From: an uncultured Roseburia sp.
Lineage (GTDB): Bacteria > Bacillota > Clostridia > Lachnospirales > Lachnospiraceae
Length of the DNA: 13,024 bases
Direction: 5' to 3'
Assembly (NCBI GenBank): GCA_947070915.1
Contig: CAMTDY010000070.1
Location: forward strand, 1-13,024
A program made the translations under genes and the position numbers. This document shows, piece by piece, positions 1 through 7,769 of this stretch. The first letter of the stretch is position 1. Each line of letters starts with the position of its first letter. The notes under the pieces were generated by a model, which did no database searches, had not been told where the DNA came from, and was given only the letters and a program-made list of their open reading frames with translations.

Positions 1-165
1 TTTTTCAATTCATGTATATACGCCATAGGAATGACAAAACATTTCTATATATTCTATATAAAATAACAAAAGAAGTCAAATCTAAAAAGAAACAAAATGT
101 GAATAAATTGTTAATATTGTTAAAACAAGGGGGGATGTGAGAGGGGGCTAAAATGAAAAATAGCC

Positions 166-194
166 TTGCATATTGTACAAAGTGGTGATATAAT
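166..194 (+). promoter_or_regulatory. sigma-A type promoter with extended -10
   Basis: A -35 box TTGCAT (166-171) and a perfect -10 box TATAAT (189-194) are separated by 17 bp. A TG at 186-187 gives an extended -10 (TGnTATAAT). Transcription would start near 201, giving a leader of about 63 nt before the first gene. A short inverted repeat, GGCTA (146-150) and TAGCC (161-165), sits immediately upstream of the -35 box and could be an operator, but it is only 5 bp. The 165 bases upstream of the promoter are AT-rich and I see no gene in them. Confidence 0.85.
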
Positions 195-206
195 GATGGT
201 AATTTC

Positions 207-236
207 ATTGTGGAAGAATTGGAGTTTTTCCGCAAT
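207..236 (+). promoter_or_regulatory. 5' leader stem-loop upstream of the first exported-protein gene
   Basis: Positions 207-218 pair with 225-236 in a 12-bp stem that includes two G-U pairs, with a 6-nt loop. It begins a few bases after the predicted transcription start and ends about 14 nt before the AGGAGG site. No U tract follows, so it is not a terminator. It could protect the 5' end of the transcript or regulate translation; the role is inferred. Confidence 0.5.
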
Positions 237-263
237 AAGAAAAACAATTTAGGAGGTATTTTG

Positions 264-3185
264 ATGAGACAAATCGGTACACAGTCACACAAGTGTTTCA
301 GAAGGATTGTCACATTTTTACTGGCATTTGCCATGGTGCTGACATCTCTGGCTGTTTCATCCGTTGACTCTCAGGCGGCGGCTAAGAAAGTTAAAAAAGT
401 CAACATCGGAGTCAAAGTGAGCGGTTCTGGCATACTTGTGTTGAAAAAGGGACAGAAGAAAAAGTTAAATGTTTCTGTGACCCCTAAAAAAGCGAGTAAA
501 AAGGTATCTTACAAGTCAAGTAACAAGTCAGCTGTAAGTGTCAGCTCCAAGGGTGTCGTAAAGGCTCGCAAGAGCAAAGGCTCTGCGAAGATCACAGTGA
601 CATCCAAGCAGAATAAAAAGAAAAAAGCAACGATCAAAGTTAAGATTGGTACACCAGTAAAGAAAGTATCCATTAATTCTAAAGCTGTTTGTTCATGGAG
701 CAGTGCGAACTGGGTGCTTAAGACAGTAAACGGACAGAAGCAGAAGGTGTATCCAAAATATAAAGAAACATTGAAATTGAAAAAGGGTACATATACGGTC
801 ATGAGAGGAAGGGAACTGACACTCAAAGCTTCCGTTTCTCCGAAAAAGGCGACCAGTAAAAAATTGTACTGGAAATCCAGTAAATCCAGCGTAGCTTTCA
901 TTCCGGAAGCGTTCAGGGTTGGTTCCAGCACAAAGATCACCCCCAAAAAAGAGGGAACAGCTAAGATCACGGCAACTGCCATAGATGGAAGTGGCAAGAA
1001 GGCAACGGTAAAACTGAAAGTGGTTAAGTTCATCACTGATAAGACACCGGCACCGACAGCGCCTCCGGATAACAGAAAGTATACGATGATCGAGGACTTC
1101 GAGAGCTATCCGGTGGGAACAAGCTGGACAAAATATACAGCAGCAGGAAAGAATTCCGGACATATGACAGTTGTACAGGATCCAGAAGACCCGACAAACA
1201 AGTGTCTGGAGATCAAGATGGACGGACCGGAGAAGGCATTTGACTTTGCGCCGGTGTTCAGCGTAGATACTTCTAAACTGAAAGACTCTGACGGGGTTTC
1301 CGCAGCCGGAAAGACTCTGGGCAACTATACTACGATCCGTGCAGACTGGCGTGTGGTTGGAAATGTGGCAGATATCAAATACAAAGAGATACGCTGCTAT
1401 TTCGATCAGTTCGGAGCGATCAAGACAACCGATTTCTTCTCCACAACAAACAATGAGACGGAGTCGGCTCATGTAGCCGGTCACCCGGAATACCGTTTTG
1501 GAAAGAATATTTCCATGGCAACGGGAAGTGATAAGGAAGCGGGAATAAAGCTCCACAACGGTGTTGAGTCAAAAGAGCAGCAGAAATATCTTCCGACATA
1601 CCACGACAATGTATGGAAGATGGAGGAGCCGGCGACCCATTTTGCCAAAGACTCCTGTACAAATGGATTTAAGATGACTGAGGCGCAGGCAAAGGTTGGT
1701 TTTGGTACCAGAAACCTGACTTTCAATACCACGCGTATCAAAGAGGCAGACGACACATTATTGAACCAGACCAAGTTTGATGTGGTTCTGGGCAGTACCT
1801 ATGAAGGAAATACGCTGTATGCCTCCACGAATGGAAGCCTTGTATACTACATGGATAATCTGGCTCTTGTAGCGGATGATATTCCGGTTACCGGATTTGA
1901 TCTTTCCCTGAGCGAAGGCGGCGACATTGTTTATCCAGGCGGTTCCACAAACGTGAATGTGAAGTTCACTCCAGAAGATACAACACAGAAGGAACTTATC
2001 TGGACATCCAATAATGCACAGGTAACAGTAAGCAATGAAGGAAAAGTATCAGTTCCAGAGAACTTTGACTATGCAGGCGTTGAGACCGCTGAGGTAGTGA
2101 TCACTGCTACATCCAAGGTGAATCCGGCTCTGACAAAGAGTGTGACCATCAAGGTCTGCAAGCTTGTACTTCCTACAGTGCCATATAATGTGGACTTGGA
2201 TGCATGGTATGATCCGGAGCTTTCCGGGGATCTGAAACCGGAGAAAACGGTGGACGATCAGGGTACCGAGTGCTGGAAATTTACATTTACAGATAAGAAC
2301 CAGAGAATTTACTTCAAGCTTCCGGAAGAAGTAAACCTGTCGGCATACCAGAAGGCAGAACTGAAAGGATTTTCCACCTTCCAGACCACACTGGACTTCT
2401 ATGACAAGAACCTGCCAGAACAGCAGAAGGTAACAGATGCTGAGTGGTGGAAGAATGCAGCGATTGCCACGCAGCCGTTCTATGACGGTTCGTCACCGGA
2501 TCGAAATGATAAGGGCGAATTTGTTACTGGTGGTATCGAGACCTTCTCAGAACTGTTGAGTACTTTAAAATCCACCGAGGCGACAGCAGGTAACTTCAAT
2601 GCAGTGAAATACATTGCCATCGGAAATGCCTGCAACGATAACGGTCCTGGAGAGTTCCTTATTTACTCTCTCCGACTGACACCAAAACCGCAGGGTGATC
2701 TGCCAAAACTTCCTGTCGCAGAAATGCCGGATGGTAAGTATGCAGAATCCATGGAAGGTGAGAGTGTTGCCCTGCAGGGAATTGCAAAGTCAACTGTAGT
2801 TGAGGGCGATGCAAAAGATGGTAAACATTATCTGAAAGTTGCTGCCGGAGATACACCGTCAATCTTGATTGATAACCGTGCCGGCGAGGCAGAGAAACAG
2901 TATATGGTAAGTGCATGGGTAAAAGCTGAGGATGCAAATTCCGGTACTGTGACGGTACTCAGTCCGAAAAACTTCATGAAGGCAGAGTACGAGAATTATG
3001 AAGACTACGATAAAGTAGAAAAACTGATATGGAATCAGGCGACATCACAGGATCTGTCAGAAACCAGTGAATGGGTTCAGATCAGAGCAAGGATCCGTGT
3101 TGGAGCAGGTAAGATATCTGAGGTGGCATTTGGTTCTGAAGATGCGTCCTTTGGATTCCAGCTGGATAATATCACAATTGAGTGA
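264..3185 (+). CDS. Secreted multidomain Big_2 / carbohydrate-binding-type surface protein (973 aa)
   Basis: The start is the ATG at 264, with AGGAGG at 251-256 and a 7-nt gap; an in-frame ATG at 210 lies in the leader stem-loop and lacks a ribosome binding site. Residues 1-40 are a signal peptide: a basic start, a hydrophobic core near 16-31, and an S-x-A/AAA cleavage region near 36-40. A first lysine-rich Ig-like (Big_2-type) domain spans about 43-128, and a second about 134-255, followed by a Pro/Thr linker (259-268). A large beta-sandwich region (about 274-538) opens with IEDFES and closes with YYMDNLALV, as jelly-roll binding domains do. A third Big_2-like domain covers about 540-632, another probable beta-sandwich 635-808, and a C-terminal CBM4/9-like domain about 826-973 (YMVSAWVKA, then FQLDNITI). 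Residues 36-167 hold no Asp or Glu. I see no catalytic domain, sortase motif, SLH repeat or C-terminal membrane helix. It is most likely a secreted or wall-associated glycan-binding protein; the ligand is unknown. Confidence 0.85.
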   Translation: MRQIGTQSHKCFRRIVTFLLAFAMVLTSLAVSSVDSQAAAKKVKKVNIGVKVSGSGILVLKKGQKKKLNVSVTPKKASKKVSYKSSNKSAVSVSSKGVVKARKSKGSAKITVTSKQNKKKKATIKVKIGTPVKKVSINSKAVCSWSSANWVLKTVNGQKQKVYPKYKETLKLKKGTYTVMRGRELTLKASVSPKKATSKKLYWKSSKSSVAFIPEAFRVGSSTKITPKKEGTAKITATAIDGSGKKATVKLKVVKFITDKTPAPTAPPDNRKYTMIEDFESYPVGTSWTKYTAAGKNSGHMTVVQDPEDPTNKCLEIKMDGPEKAFDFAPVFSVDTSKLKDSDGVSAAGKTLGNYTTIRADWRVVGNVADIKYKEIRCYFDQFGAIKTTDFFSTTNNETESAHVAGHPEYRFGKNISMATGSDKEAGIKLHNGVESKEQQKYLPTYHDNVWKMEEPATHFAKDSCTNGFKMTEAQAKVGFGTRNLTFNTTRIKEADDTLLNQTKFDVVLGSTYEGNTLYASTNGSLVYYMDNLALVADDIPVTGFDLSLSEGGDIVYPGGSTNVNVKFTPEDTTQKELIWTSNNAQVTVSNEGKVSVPENFDYAGVETAEVVITATSKVNPALTKSVTIKVCKLVLPTVPYNVDLDAWYDPELSGDLKPEKTVDDQGTECWKFTFTDKNQRIYFKLPEEVNLSAYQKAELKGFSTFQTTLDFYDKNLPEQQKVTDAEWWKNAAIATQPFYDGSSPDRNDKGEFVTGGIETFSELLSTLKSTEATAGNFNAVKYIAIGNACNDNGPGEFLIYSLRLTPKPQGDLPKLPVAEMPDGKYAESMEGESVALQGIAKSTVVEGDAKDGKHYLKVAAGDTPSILIDNRAGEAEKQYMVSAWVKAEDANSGTVTVLSPKNFMKAEYENYEDYDKVEKLIWNQATSQDLSETSEWVQIRARIRVGAGKISEVAFGSEDASFGFQLDNITIE

Positions 3186-3223
3186 GAATGATCACATATC
3201 AAGCAACCATGTATTAAGCGGGG

Positions 3224-3243
3224 GTCTTCCCCTGGGGGAAGGC
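3224..3243 (+). other. Intergenic GC-rich hairpin between the first two exported-protein genes
   Basis: Positions 3224-3231 pair with 3236-3243 (8 bp, one G-U) around a 4-nt loop. Only a weak T run follows (cactgttt), so it is at best a poor terminator. It may be an mRNA processing or stabilising element between co-transcribed genes. No convincing separate promoter is visible in the 108-bp gap. Confidence 0.4.
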
Positions 3244-3279
3244 CACTGTTTAAGGAATTTTATAAATTCTATAAAAATT

Positions 3280-3296
3280 AGGAGGTAAGAGTTTTG
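3280..3296 (+). promoter_or_regulatory. Ribosome binding site with TTG start
   Basis: AGGAGG at 3280-3285 is followed after 8 nt by TTG (3294-3296). The TTG opens the signal peptide of the 619-aa protein, and no better-placed ATG exists. A TTG start lowers initiation relative to ATG and is common in Bacillota. Confidence 0.85.
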
Positions 3297-5153
3297 AAAA
3301 GAAATTTCAAAAGAACGTTAGCTAAAGTTATGGCAGTTGCCCTGACAGTTGCTCTGGCAGGAACCGCAGCACCGGAAGCTGATGCAGCGAAGAAGGCAAA
3401 AGCGCCGAAGCTTTCCGCGAAGTCCGTGACAATAGTTAAGGGAAAGAGCAAAAAAGTAACGATTAAGAATGTGAAAGCAAAGCAGGTTAAAAAACTTGCA
3501 GTATCAACTTCTAACAAAAAGATTGCTACTGTAAAGAAAAAAGGAAAAACTGCTGTTAACGTAACTGGTAAAAAGGCTGGAAATGCTAAAGTTACAGTTA
3601 AAGTTACAGTAAAGGGAAAGAAAAAAGCTACAAAGCTGACTTTGAAGGTTAAGGTTAAGGATGCAGCACCAAAGGTAACTGCGGCTCCTGTAGTTCCTAC
3701 GACTGCACCTTCTGCTGCTCCTGTTGTGACACCGCCAGCTGGGTCTAGTGCACCTCAGACGACACCGGTGACAACACCGACTAAGACAAAGAAACCGACC
3801 CCGACCCCTACACCGCCATGGGAGGTAACTTCTGTTAAGAATATCCAGCTTGGTGGTAAGGCAGCTTCTAAACTGACATACTTCAATGTGGATGAGAATG
3901 GCACCGCTGATCTGATCCTCAATGAAAATGCAAAATATGGTAACGTATATACCTATTTTGATGTTGTTCTTCCTGAGGGATCTACAGTAGAAGATCTTTA
4001 CAGTGTAAAATTTGATTTTGATGCTGTAGCTGGAGACCTGGAGAATAAGAAAGTATATCTTCTGGCAGGAAGCACGGATCCAGATTCACTGGATGCATTT
4101 CCGGGAGAGCTGTTGTATGAGTGGGATCCTGTAAATCAGTTTACAAACATTAAGAATATTGCCGTTGATGAGTATGCAATCAGCTTCAGCAACGCTGGTC
4201 TTCTGGAAGATCAGGAGCTCGAGATCGATACTGCAATACTTAAAGACATGGAACTCAAAGACAACAAGATCCGCTTTAGTATTTTCGCAATCCTGGACGG
4301 AGTAAAGGGTGCAAATACAGAGTATAAAGTTGGTAATATCCGTGTTCTGAGTAAAAAAGGTGTTTCAGATGGCAATGACAAGCCTTCCGATAAGATTGAC
4401 GCTACAGAAGGTATCGCTCCAGATGGACTTGTTGCTCTTGACAGAGGAACCATTGGAGTAGGAGATAAAATAGGTGCTGAAGCTGTTGTGAAGAATGCTT
4501 CTATCGTTGGTGATATCAAAGAGGCTAAGTGGAGCGTAGGCGGCACAAGCGTAGTTGAACTCAAAGCAAATGCAGATGATCAGAAGAAGGCTGAAATCAC
4601 TGCTAAGGCAGCTGGTGTAGAGACTGTTTCTGTAGAAATCACTACAACGAAGGATAAGAAAGTTACCTTTACAAAACAGATTACAGTTACTGCTGAAAAA
4701 CCTGTGATTGAGGATATTACATTAGAGCTGAAAGAAAATAATGTAGTTACCATCGCTAAGGATACTGCACAGGGTAAAGGAAAAGGAACTATTGATATTT
4801 CCAAACTTGTTGAAGGTGTAGATCTTGCTAACTACGAGAACATTACGATGTTCGGTAGCGCTACCTATAAGGGTGAGTCCTTAGAAGATGATGGAATCCT
4901 GACATTGCAGTTTGTAAATACGGATGCTTCTGATACAGGAATTGTTACAGTTCACAATATTAAGGGAAGCGCTCTGGCAGAAGGAAAAGGAATTGTTTCT
5001 GAAGGTTCTCTTGAGACTCTTGTAAGTGGTTCCAAGATGCTGAAACTTCTTTTCCAGAATTCTGTAGCTCTTACAGATGGTGACCTTGTAGTTACGATTG
5101 ATAAGGTTGTACTGAATGCTAAGAAAGATGCGGCAGAAGAGCCAGCAGAGTAA
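3294..5153 (+). CDS. Secreted lysine-rich Ig-like / beta-sandwich protein (619 aa)
   Basis: A signal peptide occupies residues 1-31, with basic MKRNFKR, a hydrophobic core and an A-D-A cleavage site. The Ig-like module that follows (about 38-122) is extraordinarily cationic: residues 32-122 contain 32 lysines and no Asp or Glu. A Pro/Thr/Ala linker runs about 126-176 and ends in alternating T-P. A jelly-roll-like region (about 178-354) ends with YKVGNIRVL, typical of the last strand of carbohydrate-binding modules. A Big_2-like domain (about 370-467) and a further beta-rich domain (about 472-608) follow. The N-terminal module is a clear paralogue of that in the next gene. No catalytic motif, sortase signal or C-terminal anchor is visible. 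It is probably a secreted surface or matrix protein held by charge or by glycan binding; the function is not recognised. It lies 108 bp after the 973-aa gene, probably in the same transcript, and ends at a strong terminator. Confidence 0.85.
   Translation: MKRNFKRTLAKVMAVALTVALAGTAAPEADAAKKAKAPKLSAKSVTIVKGKSKKVTIKNVKAKQVKKLAVSTSNKKIATVKKKGKTAVNVTGKKAGNAKVTVKVTVKGKKKATKLTLKVKVKDAAPKVTAAPVVPTTAPSAAPVVTPPAGSSAPQTTPVTTPTKTKKPTPTPTPPWEVTSVKNIQLGGKAASKLTYFNVDENGTADLILNENAKYGNVYTYFDVVLPEGSTVEDLYSVKFDFDAVAGDLENKKVYLLAGSTDPDSLDAFPGELLYEWDPVNQFTNIKNIAVDEYAISFSNAGLLEDQELEIDTAILKDMELKDNKIRFSIFAILDGVKGANTEYKVGNIRVLSKKGVSDGNDKPSDKIDATEGIAPDGLVALDRGTIGVGDKIGAEAVVKNASIVGDIKEAKWSVGGTSVVELKANADDQKKAEITAKAAGVETVSVEITTTKDKKVTFTKQITVTAEKPVIEDITLELKENNVVTIAKDTAQGKGKGTIDISKLVEGVDLANYENITMFGSATYKGESLEDDGILTLQFVNTDASDTGIVTVHNIKGSALAEGKGIVSEGSLETLVSGSKMLKLLFQNSVALTDGDLVVTIDKVVLNAKKDAAEEPAE
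3405..3668 (+). repeat. Lysine-rich Ig-like module, copy in the 619-aa gene
   Basis: This stretch encodes residues 38-125. It is homologous at protein and DNA level to 5379-5645 in the next gene; both share, for example, CAAAAAAGTAACGAT and an IATVKKKGKTA motif. A more diverged relative lies at 390-647 in the first gene. It indicates duplication of a secretion/anchoring module onto different C-terminal domains. Confidence 0.75.
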
Positions 5154-5205
5154 TAAATATGTAATATCAATCAAATAATAGGTAAATCGTTACCTTATTA
5201 AAAAT

Positions 5206-5242
5206 AAAAAAGGTGCATTCCTATGCGTATGCACCTTTTTTT
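5206..5242 (+). terminator. Rho-independent terminator between the 619-aa gene and the GH10 gene
   Basis: Positions 5206-5218 pair with 5229-5241 (13 bp, including six A-T pairs at the base) around a 10-nt loop, and the run of seven T is 5236-5242. It lies 52 bp after the upstream stop. Only 18 bp separate it from the next ribosome binding site, so no promoter fits downstream of it. Confidence 0.85.
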
Positions 5243-5276
5243 AAAAGATAGTGCTAACAAAAAGGAGGTATTAGGT

Positions 5277-7691
5277 ATGCACAAAAATATAAAAGGTGCA
5301 TTAGCCAAAACGCTGATCGCGGCCATGGCTATTACTATGGCGGGTGTGCAGGCTCCGGATTCGTCTGCTGCAAAGAAACCGGCACTTAGCACAAAGAAAG
5401 TGACAGTTGAGGTTAAAAAGTCCAAAAAAGTAACGATCAAAAATGCAAAAGCCAAAACAATCAAAAAACTTACGGTTAAATCCAATAAGACTAAGATTGC
5501 GACAGTAAAGAAAAAGGGGAAAACAGCATTTACTATCATCGGTAAAAAAGCAGGAAAGGCTACGGTTACTGCAAAGCTTACCTTGAAAGGGAAGAAAAAA
5601 GCTACAAGTCTTAAAGTTCAGGTTACCGTAAAGAAGGCGGCACCAAAACCCACAGCGGTTCCTAATGTGACTGCTGCACCGACTGCTGCGCCTATCAATG
5701 CGCCATCTGTGCCACCAGCGGGTACTACGGGAGCACCAGGAACATCTGCTAAACCAGATGATAACAATGGACCAAAACCAGACTTTACAGCCGCTCCAAA
5801 TGCTGGTGAAAAACGTATCAAGCATAAGAGCAGTGTGGAAGATCCTAAGATCAGTAATATTACGATCTGGGGACTTCGTGATAACCCATATCTGGAAACC
5901 GGATATGACTATACTCAGTTTGGAACATTTTCAGGACTGTTTTCAAAGTGGTATGACGCAAAGGATAACTTTAAGGCGCTCCACGAATTATTTACAGCCA
6001 GTACAGCTCAGAGCCTTAATGGTATGAAACTGATGGAGGCAGATGGAGCTGATACAGATACTCCTCTTTATACCATTGGTGACAGCAGTGATAAGAGCGT
6101 AAAATCGATTGTTTCTACTGGTAAGCTGAACTGGGATAAAAAAGAATATTTTGATATGGTTGACCACTCTGTAGATTTCAATTCCAGAACAACATCTGAT
6201 AATACAGATCAGAAAGTAACCGTTGTTGATGCAGGCACCCTGGAGCCGACGGACAGTGGAAATGGACCAGCCGTACTTGTATCCGGACGTAAAGATAACT
6301 GGCATGGAATTCAGATTGAGATCACGGATTACCTGACAGATCCTTCTAAGGACTACCGTATCTCCATCGACGTAAGACATTCTAATCCTAAACATAACGG
6401 CAGTGCTTTCTATGGACAGATTCTGTTTGTAGATGAAAATGGTGAAGAGGCAAACGACAGACCGATGCTTGTTCAGGAGAGAGTAACTTCTGGAAGCTGG
6501 AAAACACTTGCAGCAAACTATTCCACAAATGGAGTAAATGCGGCGAAGATCTTCGTATGTATGAACTGGTATGGAAATACTACAACTCATGATGATTTCT
6601 ATATCAAAGATGTAAAAGTTACTGAGATTGCTTCCGATAAACAGGATGCTTCCGCAGAGACACTGAAATATTCTCCGCTTTATGAGAATACAGAAGACAA
6701 ATTTGGATTTACCATCGGTGGTGTAATTTCAAATACAAACTTCAAAGATGAGAGTTATAAGGCTGTACTTAACAGACATTTCTCAAGTATGACCATTGAC
6801 AACGATCTGAAACTGTATGGACTTCTTGATCAGGATGCGACGATTGCCAATGCAAACGGAGATGGCACACCTGTTCTTAGAAAAGATTTCAGTGGAGAGA
6901 ACATGGTTAAGTGGGCATATGAGAATGGAATTGGTGTTCGTGGACATACGATCGTATGCGATTCCAACATGGATACAAACTGTAAATTCTTCTTCCATGA
7001 AGATTACGATACTACAAAACCACTGGCAAGCAAAGAAGTTATGCTGGAGCGTCTGAGAAGCATCATCAAACAGGCAATTATGTATTTTGAGGAGAAATAT
7101 CCTGGAACAATTCATACATGGGATGTTGTAAATGAGGCAATTGATACAGGAAATGGTCAGTATGAGAAGGGTGACGACCGCAAGATCCAGATCAATAATA
7201 ACCTTTTCTATGATACAATTGGCCGTGATTATGTAGAGTACTCCTTCCTCTTTGCGAGAGAAGCAGTGGATGAACTGAAGGCGCTTTATCCAGATCGTGA
7301 TATTAACATCAAACTTTTCTATAATGACTTTGGATGCTTCCAGAGAAACAAGCGTGATGCGATCTGCGCACTGGCTGAGAGCATCAAGGCTTTTGGAAAT
7401 GAAAGAGGAAAAGGCAATCTGATCGATGGTGTGGGTATGCAGTGCTACCTTGGAACCAGCACAAGTGAGTTCAGGGATGATCTTCTTCTTCCGACAGATA
7501 AATCAACTGCCGACAGTATTCCGAATGCAGTATTTAAGTTTGCAGATTTAGGACTTAAGGTTCAGTTTACTGAGCTGACTGTTAAGAACTATGATGAGAG
7601 CAAGAATGCAGCTCAGGCAGCATACTATAAGAAACTTATGCAGATGGCAATTGACATCAATAATGGTACAATGCAGCCAGTATTAGAGTAA
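5277..7691 (+). CDS. Secreted GH10 (xylanase-family) protein with an apparently circularly permuted barrel and CBM22 (804 aa)
   Basis: The start is ATG 5277, with AAAGGAGG at 5261-5268; an in-frame ATG at 5223 lies inside the terminator hairpin. A signal peptide (1-31, S-S-A site) is followed by a cationic Ig-like module (33-120: 31 Lys, one Glu) and a Pro/Ala/Thr linker (about 121-178). Residues about 188-243 (ISNITIWGLRD, later SGLFSKWYDAK) match the last strand and helix of a GH10 barrel. An unassigned stretch (244-311) leads to a CBM22-type domain (about 312-452, VSGRKDNWHGIQIEI). The remaining barrel runs 475-804: FGFTIGGV, the D-N-x-x-K region (508-512), RGHT (555-558), WDVVNEA with acid/base Glu620, GVGMQ (718-722) and QFTEL with nucleophile Glu766. 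It stops at the end of the penultimate helix. GH10 enzymes are retaining endo-beta-1,4-xylanases, but the usual WHSQ reads CDSN (561-564) and the usual MQSH reads MQCY (721-724). Specificity may be altered or activity reduced. Family assignment is confident; substrate is not. Confidence 0.9.
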   Translation: MHKNIKGALAKTLIAAMAITMAGVQAPDSSAAKKPALSTKKVTVEVKKSKKVTIKNAKAKTIKKLTVKSNKTKIATVKKKGKTAFTIIGKKAGKATVTAKLTLKGKKKATSLKVQVTVKKAAPKPTAVPNVTAAPTAAPINAPSVPPAGTTGAPGTSAKPDDNNGPKPDFTAAPNAGEKRIKHKSSVEDPKISNITIWGLRDNPYLETGYDYTQFGTFSGLFSKWYDAKDNFKALHELFTASTAQSLNGMKLMEADGADTDTPLYTIGDSSDKSVKSIVSTGKLNWDKKEYFDMVDHSVDFNSRTTSDNTDQKVTVVDAGTLEPTDSGNGPAVLVSGRKDNWHGIQIEITDYLTDPSKDYRISIDVRHSNPKHNGSAFYGQILFVDENGEEANDRPMLVQERVTSGSWKTLAANYSTNGVNAAKIFVCMNWYGNTTTHDDFYIKDVKVTEIASDKQDASAETLKYSPLYENTEDKFGFTIGGVISNTNFKDESYKAVLNRHFSSMTIDNDLKLYGLLDQDATIANANGDGTPVLRKDFSGENMVKWAYENGIGVRGHTIVCDSNMDTNCKFFFHEDYDTTKPLASKEVMLERLRSIIKQAIMYFEEKYPGTIHTWDVVNEAIDTGNGQYEKGDDRKIQINNNLFYDTIGRDYVEYSFLFAREAVDELKALYPDRDINIKLFYNDFGCFQRNKRDAICALAESIKAFGNERGKGNLIDGVGMQCYLGTSTSEFRDDLLLPTDKSTADSIPNAVFKFADLGLKVQFTELTVKNYDESKNAAQAAYYKKLMQMAIDINNGTMQPVLE
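5379..5645 (+). repeat. Lysine-rich Ig-like module, copy in the GH10 gene
   Basis: This stretch encodes residues 35-123 and is the paralogue of 3405-3668. Both start just after the signal peptide cleavage region (…AAKK) and both run into a proline/threonine/alanine linker, so the unit duplicated was probably signal peptide, Ig-like module and linker together. Confidence 0.75.
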
Positions 7692-7732
7692 TAGTTTTTC
7701 CGGATTTGGATATTATATATATTCGGATACCC

Positions 7733-7769
7733 AGAACTGCCACAGGCAAATATTGCCTGTGGCAGTTCT
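7733..7769 (+). repeat. Perfect 17-bp inverted repeat between the GH10 gene and rmlA
   Basis: Positions 7733-7749 and 7753-7769 are exact reverse complements with a 3-nt spacer (ATA). The stem would be very stable, but it is followed by ATAAAAAAATAA, not T, on the plus strand, and no T run follows on the minus strand either. It is therefore not a standard rho-independent terminator. It sits 28 bp upstream of the rmlA start and 41 bp after the GH10 stop. It could be a 3'-end stabiliser, a processing site or a weak terminator. The rest of this gap shows no convincing promoter. Confidence 0.85.

Noticed and set aside
5..334. 109-codon minus-strand open frame over the promoter region
   Set aside because: It overlaps a strong plus-strand promoter and the start of a signal-peptide gene, has no ribosome binding site, and its low-complexity hydrophobic product resembles nothing I know.
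693..1556. 287-codon minus-strand open frame inside the first exported-protein gene
   Set aside because: The product is Cys/Arg/His-rich in the way antisense shadows are, and it lies wholly within a well-supported gene with clear domains.
5223..5276. Longer GH10 protein from the ATG at 5223
   Set aside because: That ATG is in the terminator hairpin without a ribosome binding site; ATG 5277 has AAAGGAGG and opens a normal signal peptide.
3405..5645. CRISPR array or phage-type repeat
   Set aside because: The repeated DNA is coding, diverged, and present in two or three long copies; there are no short regular repeats with spacers anywhere in the window.
5301..5825. 174-codon minus-strand open frame opposite the lysine-rich module
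   Set aside because: Its Phe/Cys/Ser-rich product is the antisense of lysine and alanine codons; no start signal.
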